Below, piece by piece: positions 1 to 5,639 of a DNA stretch of 5,663 nucleotides (positions within the stretch are counted from its first letter, which is position 1; every line of letters starts with the position of its first letter). The stretch is from the NCBI GenBank assembly GCA_946405655.1, contig CAMJHX010000092.1:1-5663 (forward strand), given 5' to 3'. Source of the stretch: an uncultured Clostridia bacterium (GTDB lineage: Bacteria; Bacillota; Clostridia; Oscillospirales; Oscillospiraceae). The notes under the pieces were generated by a model. That model made no database searches and was not told where the DNA came from. It worked only from the letters and a program-made list of their open reading frames with translations. A program made the position numbers and the translations under genes.

Positions 1-575
1 TCATGCACTGGGGTCTGGAATATCACACAGAGCCGGTGGATTATCAGCGCGAGGTGGCGGATCATCTCTTTGCGCAGGGTGTGGATCTCGTCCTCGGCGG
101 ACATCCGCACGTGCCGGAGCCGATGGAGACCCGCACCGTAACGGACGCGGACGGCAACGAGCACACCGGATATCTCTGCTACTGCATGGGCAACTTCCTC
201 TCCTGCATGAACGACCACTACACGAACCTCACCGGCGTGACGACGCTGGAGCTGGAGAAGAACGTGGACACGGGCAAGACGTATCTCAAAAACGTGTCCT
301 ACGCGCCGCTGATCATGGTGGACACGGCGGATCACGGCGTGATGAGCACCTGGCGCTACAAGCTCGTGGATCTGCATAAGTCCATCGACAGCTACGCCGC
401 GGGCGACAGTCTTGGCTTCATCAACGACACGCTCTACAACGACATGATCACCGCGCTGAACGACATTCACAGCATCTGGGGCGCGAACTTCGACCGGTTC
501 GATGCGAGCTACACCGCAAATACGGAGGGCGAAATGCCGGCGAAGGCGCCGGCTTCACAAGAGAGCCCATCTTAA
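1..575 (+). CDS. CapA family (poly-gamma-glutamate synthesis type) metallophosphatase-like protein, C-terminal part
   Basis: This is the 3' end of a gene that begins before the window. The frame is open to the left edge, and the first Met (base 3) falls inside the conserved family motif HWG-x-EY, so it is not the true start. Counting from that Met, the family pattern continues with a GGHPHV block (His34 and His36, probable metal ligands) and YCMGNF (residues 60-65). These are hallmarks of the calcineurin-like fold of CapA/PgsA-type proteins. The family is linked to capsule or poly-gamma-glutamate export and is usually found at the cell surface. The exact reaction is not established for most members, so polymer synthesis here is not proven. 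Residues beyond about 115 are a less conserved tail. The last six residues (SQESPS) and the TAA stop are encoded by one arm and the loop of a perfect hairpin. The family call is firm; the function is tentative. Confidence 0.88.
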   Translation, partial: MHWGLEYHTEPVDYQREVADHLFAQGVDLVLGGHPHVPEPMETRTVTDADGNEHTGYLCYCMGNFLSCMNDHYTNLTGVTTLELEKNVDTGKTYLKNVSYAPLIMVDTADHGVMSTWRYKLVDLHKSIDSYAAGDSLGFINDTLYNDMITALNDIHSIWGANFDRFDASYTANTEGEMPAKAPASQESPS

Positions 576-590
576 TGGGCTCTCTTGTGA
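555..590 (+). repeat. Perfect 16-bp hairpin overlapping the stop codon of the capA-like gene
   Basis: Bases 555-570 are the exact reverse complement of 575-590, separated by the four-base loop CTTA (571-574). The TAA stop at 573-575 lies across the loop and the first base of the right arm. Neither strand shows a T-run after the stem (gagaactcg on +, agccggcgcc on -), so it does not fit a canonical intrinsic terminator. It could protect the 3' end of the mRNA, or be one end of an intergenic repeat. Confidence 0.8.
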
Positions 591-593
591 GAA

Positions 594-650
594 CTCGCGC
601 TCCATCGCCCTTCGGTTGGTCGGCGCGAGGGCTCGCGTGAGCTCTGCGAG
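594..650. other. Intergenic segment with two further potential hairpins
   Basis: Between the stop-codon hairpin and the convergent terminator there is no gene. CTCGCGC at 594-600 pairs with GCGCGAG at 623-629, a 7-bp stem around a 22-base loop that can pair weakly inside. Bases 632-637 pair with 645-650 (five Watson-Crick pairs and one G-T) around a loop holding the palindrome GAGCTC. With the flanking stems this gives four hairpins in a row over about 150 bases. A structured 3' UTR or a dispersed repeat would both fit; function is unknown. Confidence 0.4.
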
Positions 651-660
651 GCGATTCTTC

Positions 661-707
661 ATAAAGAGAGACGCAAGTCACGACATGTGGCTTGCGTCTC
701 TTTTTAT
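661..707. terminator. Intrinsic terminator at the convergent junction, probably bidirectional
   Basis: Bases 661-677 pair with 691-707 over 17 positions with a single G-T pair. The stem can extend inward by 678-681 with 687-690 around a five-base loop. On the + strand the stem runs into CTCTTTTTAT, a good U-tract for ending the capA-like transcript. On the - strand it ends in CTCTCTTTAT, a weaker tract serving the MATE gene, whose TAA stop (706-704) lies inside the stem. Position between two convergent genes supports two-way use. Confidence 0.8.
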
Positions 708-2071
708 GCATATTCGGGCAAAAAGGCTTTCCTTCTGGCGAGGAAATAGGCCGTGTTCATGGCGAGGCAGGTGAGGATCCATGTGACGGGATAGACCAGG
801 ATCAGCACCTCCGGGGTTCGGTGGAGCGGGAAGATGAACTGCACATAGGCCAGACGCGCCGCGCACGTGCCGAAGATGGAGATGAGCGCCGGGATGAGCG
901 AGCGGTTCATGCCGCGCAGGGCGCCGGCGGTGATCTCATAGGTGGCGCAGAGGAAGTGGAGCGTGAAGGCGTAGTTCACGCGCACCATCGCATAGCGGAT
1001 GACCTCCGGCTCCGTGGTGAAAAGCTGCACAACCTGATAGCGGAAGAGATAGAGGACGGCGATGAACGCCATATCGATGCCGACGCCCATGGACATGGAG
1101 ATGCGCCAGACGCGCTTGCAGCGGTCGGCGTCCTGCGCGCCGTAGTTCTGCGAGGTGAAGGTGACGCATGCCTGCGCGAAGGCGTTGAGCAGACAGTAGG
1201 ACACGAAGTCGAAGTTCTGCCCCGCCGTCATGCCGGCGATGCAGTCGGAGCCGAAGCTGTTGACTGCCGACTGGATGACCACGTTGGAGAGCGAAAAGAC
1301 CATGCCCTGCAGACCCGCGGGAAGCCCGATCTGGATCATCTTTTTGAGGATCGACGGGATGATGCGAAGCCTGCGCAGGTCGAGACGGAAGTCCTTTTCC
1401 TCATGCATGAGATACCAGACCATGAGCCCGCCGCTGAGACAGTTGGAGATCACCGTGGCGAGGGCGACGCCGATGACGTGCAGATGCAGGACGATGACGA
1501 AGATCAGATTCAGCCCCACGTTCAGCACGCCCGCGAGGACCATCGCAACAAACGGGCGGCGGCTGTCGCCCTTGGAGCGGAGGATCGCGGAGCCGAAGTT
1601 ATAGAGCGTGATCATCGGCATGCCGAGAAAATAGATGCGCAGATAGAGCACGGCGAGGTTGAGCACGTTCTCCGGCGCACCCATGAGGAGCAGAATCGGC
1701 TTGGCGGCGACGTTGCCGACCACGAGCAGGATCACGCCCGAGATGAGCGCGACGGCGATGATCGTATGCACGGCATCGGGGAGCTTTTCGCGCCGGCCCG
1801 CGCCGATGAGGTTGCCGACGACGACGTTCGCGCCGACGGAGAGGCCGACAAAGAGGCTGATGAGCAGCGAGATGACCGAGGCGTTGGAGCCGACGGCCGC
1901 CATCGCCTGCGGATTTGTAAACCGACCGACAACAGCAAGGTCGGCGGCGTTGAAGAGCTGCTGCAGCATGCTGCTGAGCGCCAGCGGCACGGCAAAGCGG
2001 AGGATTTTCCCCGCAAGCGGGCCGTGCGTCATATCCATTTCATTTTTGATCGTTTTCATAGCAAAGCGCAT
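704..2071 (-). CDS. MATE family multidrug/cation antiporter
   Basis: This is an inner-membrane exporter that, in this family, uses a Na+ or H+ gradient to expel drugs or metabolites; the substrate here cannot be read. The 455-residue product has the usual MATE length and about twelve hydrophobic segments, in two homologous halves. The N half opens with GPLAGKILRFAVPLALSSML then QQLFNAADLAVVGRF. The C half repeats the pattern at IGLPAGLQGMVFSLSNVV (residues 248-265). Asp44 in TM1 matches the conserved cation-site Asp of MATE proteins. In TM5, where some archaeal-type and DinF-type members carry a second Asp, this protein has Asn188. The start is uncertain. The longest reading begins at 2071, but Met5 (2059) and Met12 (2038) are alternatives, and no clear Shine-Dalgarno precedes any of them. 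A possible extended -10 box at 2075-2070 would exclude the 2071 start and favour 2059. It lies 79 bases after the cyclophilin gene, with a hairpin between, so it is probably a separate unit. Confidence 0.93.
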   Translation of the reverse strand: MRFAMKTIKNEMDMTHGPLAGKILRFAVPLALSSMLQQLFNAADLAVVGRFTNPQAMAAVGSNASVISLLISLFVGLSVGANVVVGNLIGAGRREKLPDAVHTIIAVALISGVILLVVGNVAAKPILLLMGAPENVLNLAVLYLRIYFLGMPMITLYNFGSAILRSKGDSRRPFVAMVLAGVLNVGLNLIFVIVLHLHVIGVALATVISNCLSGGLMVWYLMHEEKDFRLDLRRLRIIPSILKKMIQIGLPAGLQGMVFSLSNVVIQSAVNSFGSDCIAGMTAGQNFDFVSYCLLNAFAQACVTFTSQNYGAQDADRCKRVWRISMSMGVGIDMAFIAVLYLFRYQVVQLFTTEPEVIRYAMVRVNYAFTLHFLCATYEITAGALRGMNRSLIPALISIFGTCAARLAYVQFIFPLHRTPEVLILVYPVTWILTCLAMNTAYFLARRKAFLPEYA

Positions 2072-2099
2072 CTTACCACAAAAAGGGCGGAATGAAAAC
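2070..2099 (-). promoter_or_regulatory. Possible extended -10 promoter for the MATE gene
   Basis: Reading the - strand, TGGTAAGAT (2078-2070) matches the extended -10 form TGnTAtAAT with two differences in the hexamer. TTTTCA lies 17 bases upstream and matches the -35 consensus at 4 of 6 positions. Transcription would begin near 2063, only a few bases before the ATG at 2059, giving an almost leaderless mRNA. This would account for the missing Shine-Dalgarno, but it is pattern matching only. Confidence 0.35.
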
Positions 2100-2103
2100 C
2101 GTC

Positions 2104-2138
2104 AAAGTCCCGGTTTTTCAACGGAAAACCGGGACTTT
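2104..2138 (-). terminator. Hairpin after the cyclophilin gene, probable terminator
   Basis: Bases 2104-2117 are the exact complement of 2125-2138, a 14-bp stem with a GC-rich centre (TCCCGG/CCGGGA) flanked by A- and T-rich ends. It begins 12 bases beyond the stop codon of the cyclophilin gene. On the - strand the arm ends in ACTTT, then GACGGTTTTC, a broken U-tract, so termination may be partial and some transcript could run into the MATE gene. On the + strand the following CTTGACTTTATTTC is more T-rich, but no + strand gene ends here. Confidence 0.6.
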
Positions 2139-2150
2139 CTTGACTTTATT

Positions 2151-2759
2151 TCAGTCGAGAACGGTGATGCGCTCGATGACGGGCTGCTGGTCGGCGGGGA
2201 TGGTGCCGTTATTGTCAATCGGCCGGGCGTCCTTGGCGATCTGCTCGGCGACGTCCATGCCGTCGGTCACGTGGCCGAAGGCGGCGTAGGCGCCGTCGAG
2301 GAAGGTGGCGTCCGCGACGGTGATGAAGAACTGGGATCTCGCGCTGTCGGGATTCGTGGCGCGCGCCATGGAAATGACGCCCTTGACGTGGCTGATCGGG
2401 TTGTCGACGCCGTTCTGCGCGAATTCGCCCTTGATCGCCTCGTCCGAGCCGCCGGAGCCGTTGCCGTCCGGGTCGCCGCCCTGGATCATGAAGCCGTCCA
2501 TGATGCGGTGGAAGGTCAGCCCGTCATAAAAGCCGCTCTGAGCGAGCTTGAGGAAATTCGCGACCGTGATGGGCGCGGCGTCCGCGTCCAGCTCAAGGGT
2601 GATGGTGCCGTAGTCTTTGACCACAAGTTCAACGTGGTGCAGCCCCTCGGCGGCGTCCACGGAGCCGGAAGGCTCGGCGGTCTCGGCGGTCTTGCTGCCG
2701 CAGGCGCAGAGAGCGAGCAGGCTCACGAGGAGCAGAGCGATGCAAAGCGTTTTTTTCAT
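2151..2759 (-). CDS. Cyclophilin-type peptidyl-prolyl cis-trans isomerase, lipoprotein
   Basis: The enzyme catalyses cis-trans isomerisation of X-Pro bonds and is expected to assist folding of secreted proteins on the outer face of the membrane. Residues 1-20 form a lipoprotein signal: MKK, a hydrophobic stretch, then lipobox LCAC with Cys20 as the lipidated residue. A linker rich in Ser, Thr, Glu and Ala (about 21-40) precedes the cyclophilin domain (about 42-200). Catalytic landmarks are FHR (Arg85), GFMIQGGDP (Phe90, Met91, Gln93), SMARA, and SQFFI (Gln143, Phe145). The position equal to human cyclophilin A Trp121 is Phe153, as in E. coli cyclophilins that bind cyclosporin poorly. Length 202 is normal for the lipoprotein form. 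The start ATG overlaps the TGA of the upstream hydrolase as ATGA. AAGGA (2772-2768) sits 8 bases before the start, so translation is likely coupled. It is the last gene of the operon. Identification is firm; client proteins are unknown. Confidence 0.95.
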   Translation of the reverse strand: MKKTLCIALLLVSLLALCACGSKTAETAEPSGSVDAAEGLHHVELVVKDYGTITLELDADAAPITVANFLKLAQSGFYDGLTFHRIMDGFMIQGGDPDGNGSGGSDEAIKGEFAQNGVDNPISHVKGVISMARATNPDSARSQFFITVADATFLDGAYAAFGHVTDGMDVAEQIAKDARPIDNNGTIPADQQPVIERITVLD

Positions 2760-3316
2760 TTGTGAGTTCCTTCTTCCATAAAGTGTTTTGTTTCGATCAT
2801 GATCTCACGCAGCCGCTCGAGATCCTGCAGCGGATCGCCGGCTTCGAGAGAGTGGTTGGCGTCCGGGATGACGGTGCATGGGACGCCCTTCCCTGCGCAG
2901 AGCGCGGGGATTTGACCGCTGGCGACCCAGGGATCGTTCGCGCCGGTAAAGACGATGGTCTTCGGAAGCGGGAACGAGAGGGCGGGCTCCAGCGGCGTAT
3001 AGAGCACGAGGCGGCTGCAGCGGAATTCCTTTGCGAGCGCGGCGGCGGCGACGGCGCCGATGCTCTTGCCGAGGAAGGCGATCTCATCATACGCCGCGAG
3101 GTCGGCTGCTTTCAACTGCTCCTTCGCCTGCGAGAGCGCGAGATCGAAGGCTTTTCGCATCTTCCTCTCATCGCCCTTGATTTTCTTCGGGAAGCCGGAG
3201 AACTGAATCGTGAGGCAGTCGAAGCCGAGAGACTCGGCGACGCGGCGGCTGTGATAGAGCAGAGGCTTTTCCGGCGTATAGCCGACGCCGGGAAAGAAAA
3301 CGGCAAGCTGTTTCAT
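2756..3316 (-). CDS. Small alpha/beta-hydrolase fold protein
   Basis: This is a 186-residue protein without signal peptide or membrane segment, so it is probably cytoplasmic. It shows the alpha/beta-hydrolase plan in minimal form. An N-terminal strand (LAVFFPGVGYTP) is followed by a nucleophile elbow GKSIGAV with Ser85. Strand LVLYTPLEP comes next, then IVFTGANDPW with the likely acid Asp128, and NHSLE with the likely base His155. All three catalytic residues are therefore present and in family order. There is no lid domain, as in small carboxylesterases or dienelactone-hydrolase-like enzymes, and the substrate cannot be inferred. It begins 6 bases after the VanX-like gene. A GGTGA at 3327-3323, overlapping that gene's stop codon, is the only Shine-Dalgarno-like element. 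Its own stop overlaps the start of the cyclophilin gene. The arrangement argues for coupled translation in one operon. The fold is confident; the specific function is unknown. Confidence 0.85.
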   Translation of the reverse strand: MKQLAVFFPGVGYTPEKPLLYHSRRVAESLGFDCLTIQFSGFPKKIKGDERKMRKAFDLALSQAKEQLKAADLAAYDEIAFLGKSIGAVAAAALAKEFRCSRLVLYTPLEPALSFPLPKTIVFTGANDPWVASGQIPALCAGKGVPCTVIPDANHSLEAGDPLQDLERLREIMIETKHFMEEGTHK

Positions 3317-3322
3317 CCGCGC

Positions 3323-3982
3323 TCACCGCTTCAGCGCGTCCAGCGCGTTCGGAAACTCGAAATACGTGTCCGGAAACGGCTCGTTTTCGAGCGTGAAGTG
3401 CCACCACTCGCAGTCGATGGGCAGAAAGCCGTTGTCCGTCATGAGCTTCTGCAGGCGCATGCGGTTTTCATACTGCTCGGGCGTGACGTCGCGGCAGTCG
3501 GGGTGGGAGCGCTCGGAGAAATAGTCGAAGGGGCTGCCCATATCGAGCTCCTTGCCGGTGGCCATATCGAGGAGCGTGAGATCGATCGTGCTGCCGCGGT
3601 TGTGGCTGGATTTGCTCGCGATATAGCCGAGTCGAAACAGATCCTGCTTTTCAAGGTCAGGATAGAAAAACGGCTTCATGCGCTGGTCGAGATCCTCGAT
3701 GCCCCAGAGCACGAAATGGCGCACCGCCCGCGCGGGGCGGTAGGCGTCGAACACCTTGAGCCGGTAGCCCATGACGTTCGCCTGATTGCTGACCACCTTG
3801 AGCGCGCGGGCAGCGTCCTTCGTGAGCAGCGCGATCGGCTCCTCATAGCCGTCAATGCGTTCGCCGACGAAGTTATAGGTGGAGTAATAGCGGATCTCCT
3901 GCACGACGCCGGGGACGTAATCGCTGAGCAGGACGAAGCGCGAGGCGTCGTTCTCCGCCTGTCTCTGATAATCGATTGCCAT
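3323..3982 (-). CDS. VanX-like D-alanyl-D-alanine dipeptidase (peptidase M15D)
   Basis: Zinc enzymes of this family hydrolyse the dipeptide D-Ala-D-Ala. They remove the precursor in vancomycin-resistant bacteria or recover D-Ala from cell-wall turnover in others. Numbering from a GTG at 3991, the signatures are DAYRP (Arg85, transition-state Arg in VanX), SSHNRGSTIDLTL (zinc ligands His130 and Asp137), MGSPFDYFSERSH, and CEWWHF (catalytic Glu195, zinc ligand His198). All key residues are kept. The preferred start is the ATG at 3982, giving 219 residues. GAGG (3994-3991) lies 8 bases upstream of it, whereas the GTG overlaps that GAGG and has no site of its own. No signal peptide is seen, as expected for a cytoplasmic dipeptidase. 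It lies 18 bases after the SGNH hydrolase gene. No vanH, vanA-type ligase or vanRS gene is in view, so a role in turnover is likelier than glycopeptide resistance, though genes outside the window are unseen. Confidence 0.92.
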   Translation of the reverse strand: MAIDYQRQAENDASRFVLLSDYVPGVVQEIRYYSTYNFVGERIDGYEEPIALLTKDAARALKVVSNQANVMGYRLKVFDAYRPARAVRHFVLWGIEDLDQRMKPFFYPDLEKQDLFRLGYIASKSSHNRGSTIDLTLLDMATGKELDMGSPFDYFSERSHPDCRDVTPEQYENRMRLQKLMTDNGFLPIDCEWWHFTLENEPFPDTYFEFPNALDALKR

Positions 3983-3990
3983 GCTTTTCA

Positions 3991-3994
3991 CCTC
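3991..3994 (-). promoter_or_regulatory. Shine-Dalgarno deciding the start of the VanX-like gene
   Basis: GAGG on the - strand, 8 bases before the ATG at 3982. The competing upstream GTG (3991-3989) shares a base with this site and would itself need another one, so the ATG is preferred. Confidence 0.7.
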
Positions 3995-4000
3995 GGATAA

Positions 4001-5542
4001 TCAAAGCTGAAACAGGAGCGCCTCGCAGAGGATCTTGCAGGCCTCCTCGCGCGTGACCGGATTCTGCGGCCGGAAGGAGCCGTCCGGATAGCCGCCGAGG
4101 ACGCCCTCATGCTGCAGCTGCGCGACGGCGTCCCGCGCCCACGGACTGACAGAAGCAGCGTCCGTAAAGGACACGGAGCCAACCGAAGACTCGACCGTCA
4201 GGACACCCTGCTGCAGGGCGAAATAATCGACGATGACGGCGAGCTGCTCGCGCGTGGCTGCCTGCTTGGGGGCGAAGCGATTGTCACCCACGCCGCTGAC
4301 GATGTTCATCCGGCGCGCCCACTCGATGTAGGGCGCATAGTAGGCGTCGTCCGAGACGTCCGCGAAGGCGCAGTGCGGGTAGTCCGAGGCGCGGACGCCC
4401 GCCATGCGGCCGAGGATCGTGACGAGCTGGCCGCGTGTGAGCTGTCCCTCGGGCGCGAAGGCGGTTTCGCTCACGCCCTGCACGGCACCGCGGTCGGTGA
4501 GCGTTTTGACATAGGGATAGGACCAGCGGTCCTGCGCCACATCCCCAAACGGGAAGACGGGGCCGGATTTCTCCGGCAGAACGGCGAGAAAGCGCTCTGC
4601 GATCTCCGCCTGTCCCTCGTTGGAGGGGTGCACATCCAGCTCCACGGCGGAGAAGAAGCCCTCGTCCGTGATCGAGTCGCCCCGCTTGGCGGCGAGGCTC
4701 TGGATGCCGAAGATGTCCACATAAATGTATTTCCCCGCGTACTTTGAGCCGGACTGCATCTGCCGGTTCAGCGCGGCGATGATCCCGTCCGCGGCGCGGC
4801 CGAGCTCGAGGAGCGAATCATCAGAGATCTTGAGCTCGCTGAAGGGGTTATAAAAGCCCGCGACGAGGAGCGTGACGTCCGGATTCAGGGCATAGATATC
4901 GCCGATGATGGCGTCAAAGTTCCGGGCAAAGCGGGCATAGCCCTCCGTGAGGCCGGAGATTGCGGCGGTGACGGCGGAGGCGTAGCCGCCGAGCTGCTTG
5001 CCGAGGGCGAACAGTCGGGAGAGCGCGTCCGTCTGATCCGCGGCGCCGCTCTCCGCCGAGGCGATCGCGCCGAGGCTCACACCCGCCTCCGCGAGCGCGG
5101 CCTTGGCGCGCAATAAAGCGTAGGTGGCGACGTCGTTTGCGCCGATGTTCAGCGTGATGAGATCCGCCGCGGCGACGGCGGGACGGTAGAAGTGCCGGAT
5201 CTCCGCGACCTTGGCGCGCGTGAAGTTATTCGCGTACTCGTCCGGCATGACGTAATCGTCCTCGAGACAGGCGCGCAGCTCCACCGTGCGCATGCCGCCG
5301 CAGCCGAGCTGCGTGAGATACGCGCCGGTCGCCCGCGCGATGCGGTCGGGATAGGCGCCGGGCGTGCGGTACATGTATTTGTTCTCGACGTTGTTCTCCC
5401 CGATGCCGTTGGCGATGCTGTCGCCGAGGGAGACGTAGTATTCATAGCCGCAGTCGTCCTTCTGAGCGGCAAAGCAGACGCCGAAGGAGGCGAGCATCGC
5501 CAGAGAGAGGAGCAGCGAGAGAATCGAGCGAACGGTTTTCAT
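4001..5542 (-). CDS. Secreted SGNH/GDSL hydrolase with three C-terminal SLH domains
   Basis: This is a 513-residue exported esterase-type enzyme predicted to stay bound to the cell wall. Residues 1-26 form a signal peptide (MKTVR, hydrophobic core, FAA). Cys23 is not in a good lipobox, so lipidation is unlikely. The SGNH domain spans about 33-325. Block I is SLGDS with nucleophile Ser42, block II is GCGG (80-83), block III is GAND (134-137), and block V is DVHP with Asp303 and His305, giving a complete triad. An Ala-rich helical stretch (about 140-205) between blocks III and V may form a cap. Three SLH repeats follow at about 332-382, 393-442 and 459-510. Each starts near an F-x-D element and carries TRGQ, TREQ or TREE. 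SLH triplets bind secondary wall polymers. The ATG at 5542 is chosen over an in-frame ATG at 5599: AGAGG lies 6 bases upstream, the signal peptide starts there, and the upstream ATG falls in the promoter. The substrate is unknown (acylated glycan, lipid or other ester). It is the first gene of the operon. Confidence 0.93.
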   Translation of the reverse strand: MKTVRSILSLLLSLAMLASFGVCFAAQKDDCGYEYYVSLGDSIANGIGENNVENKYMYRTPGAYPDRIARATGAYLTQLGCGGMRTVELRACLEDDYVMPDEYANNFTRAKVAEIRHFYRPAVAAADLITLNIGANDVATYALLRAKAALAEAGVSLGAIASAESGAADQTDALSRLFALGKQLGGYASAVTAAISGLTEGYARFARNFDAIIGDIYALNPDVTLLVAGFYNPFSELKISDDSLLELGRAADGIIAALNRQMQSGSKYAGKYIYVDIFGIQSLAAKRGDSITDEGFFSAVELDVHPSNEGQAEIAERFLAVLPEKSGPVFPFGDVAQDRWSYPYVKTLTDRGAVQGVSETAFAPEGQLTRGQLVTILGRMAGVRASDYPHCAFADVSDDAYYAPYIEWARRMNIVSGVGDNRFAPKQAATREQLAVIVDYFALQQGVLTVESSVGSVSFTDAASVSPWARDAVAQLQHEGVLGGYPDGSFRPQNPVTREEACKILCEALLFQL

Positions 5543-5548
5543 AGGCCA

Positions 5549-5553
5549 CCTCT
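5549..5553 (-). promoter_or_regulatory. Shine-Dalgarno deciding the start of the SGNH-SLH gene
   Basis: AGAGG on the - strand, 6 bases before the ATG at 5542. It fixes the start at the first residue of the signal peptide and removes 19 residues from the longest open reading. Confidence 0.75.
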
Positions 5554-5570
5554 TGAAACAGGATGACTCC

Positions 5571-5599
5571 ATTGTATCAGAACCTCGCAGAAACAGCAA
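5571..5599 (-). promoter_or_regulatory. Promoter of the SGNH-SLH / VanX-like / hydrolase / cyclophilin operon
   Basis: On the - strand, TACAAT (5576-5571) matches the -10 consensus at 5 of 6 positions and is preceded by TG-A (5579-5577), an extended -10. TTGCTG (5599-5594) lies exactly 17 bases upstream and shares TTG with the -35 consensus. Transcription would begin near 5564, giving a leader of about 22 bases with the AGAGG site inside it. No operator or riboswitch can be seen in so short a leader. Confidence 0.6.
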
Positions 5600-5611
5600 G
5601 AGAGACAGAAA

Positions 5612-5639
5612 ACCGCGCGGGGATGGCTCCCCGCGCGGT
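5612..5639 (-). terminator. Intrinsic terminator of a - strand gene beyond the right edge
   Basis: Bases 5612-5623 are the exact complement of 5628-5639, a 12-bp GC-rich stem with a four-base loop. On the - strand it is followed by TTTTCTGTCTCTC, a suitable U-tract. On the + strand it is followed by GCGCTTTGG, which is poor. It should end transcription from a gene outside the window and insulate the promoter at 5599-5571, whose -35 begins 12 bases after the stem. Bases 5640-5663 hold no recognisable gene. Confidence 0.8.

Noticed and set aside
555..590. Canonical intrinsic terminator for the capA-like gene
   Set aside because: The stem is strong, but neither strand has a T-run after it; the hairpin at 661-707 fits that role better.
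692..2095. A 467-codon open frame on the + strand opposite the MATE gene
   Set aside because: The product is rich in Arg, Asp, Glu, His and Ala without any domain, and it runs through the terminator and antisense to a clear membrane protein. It is a GC-rich shadow frame.
1659..2765. A 368-codon + strand open frame across the MATE 5' end and the cyclophilin gene
   Set aside because: It crosses two well-supported - strand genes and a hairpin, has no recognisable motif, and reflects GC bias.
3323..3982. Evidence for a glycopeptide-resistance (van) cluster
   Set aside because: Only a VanX-like gene is present; no ligase, dehydrogenase or two-component regulator occurs in the window.
2762..4000. 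A 412-codon + strand open frame opposite the hydrolase and VanX-like genes
   Set aside because: Composition is low-complexity charged residues, and both genes on the other strand have complete active-site motifs.
5543..5599. N-terminal extension of 19 residues on the SGNH-SLH protein
   Set aside because: It would start inside the -35 box and precede a standard signal peptide; the ATG at 5542 has its own Shine-Dalgarno.
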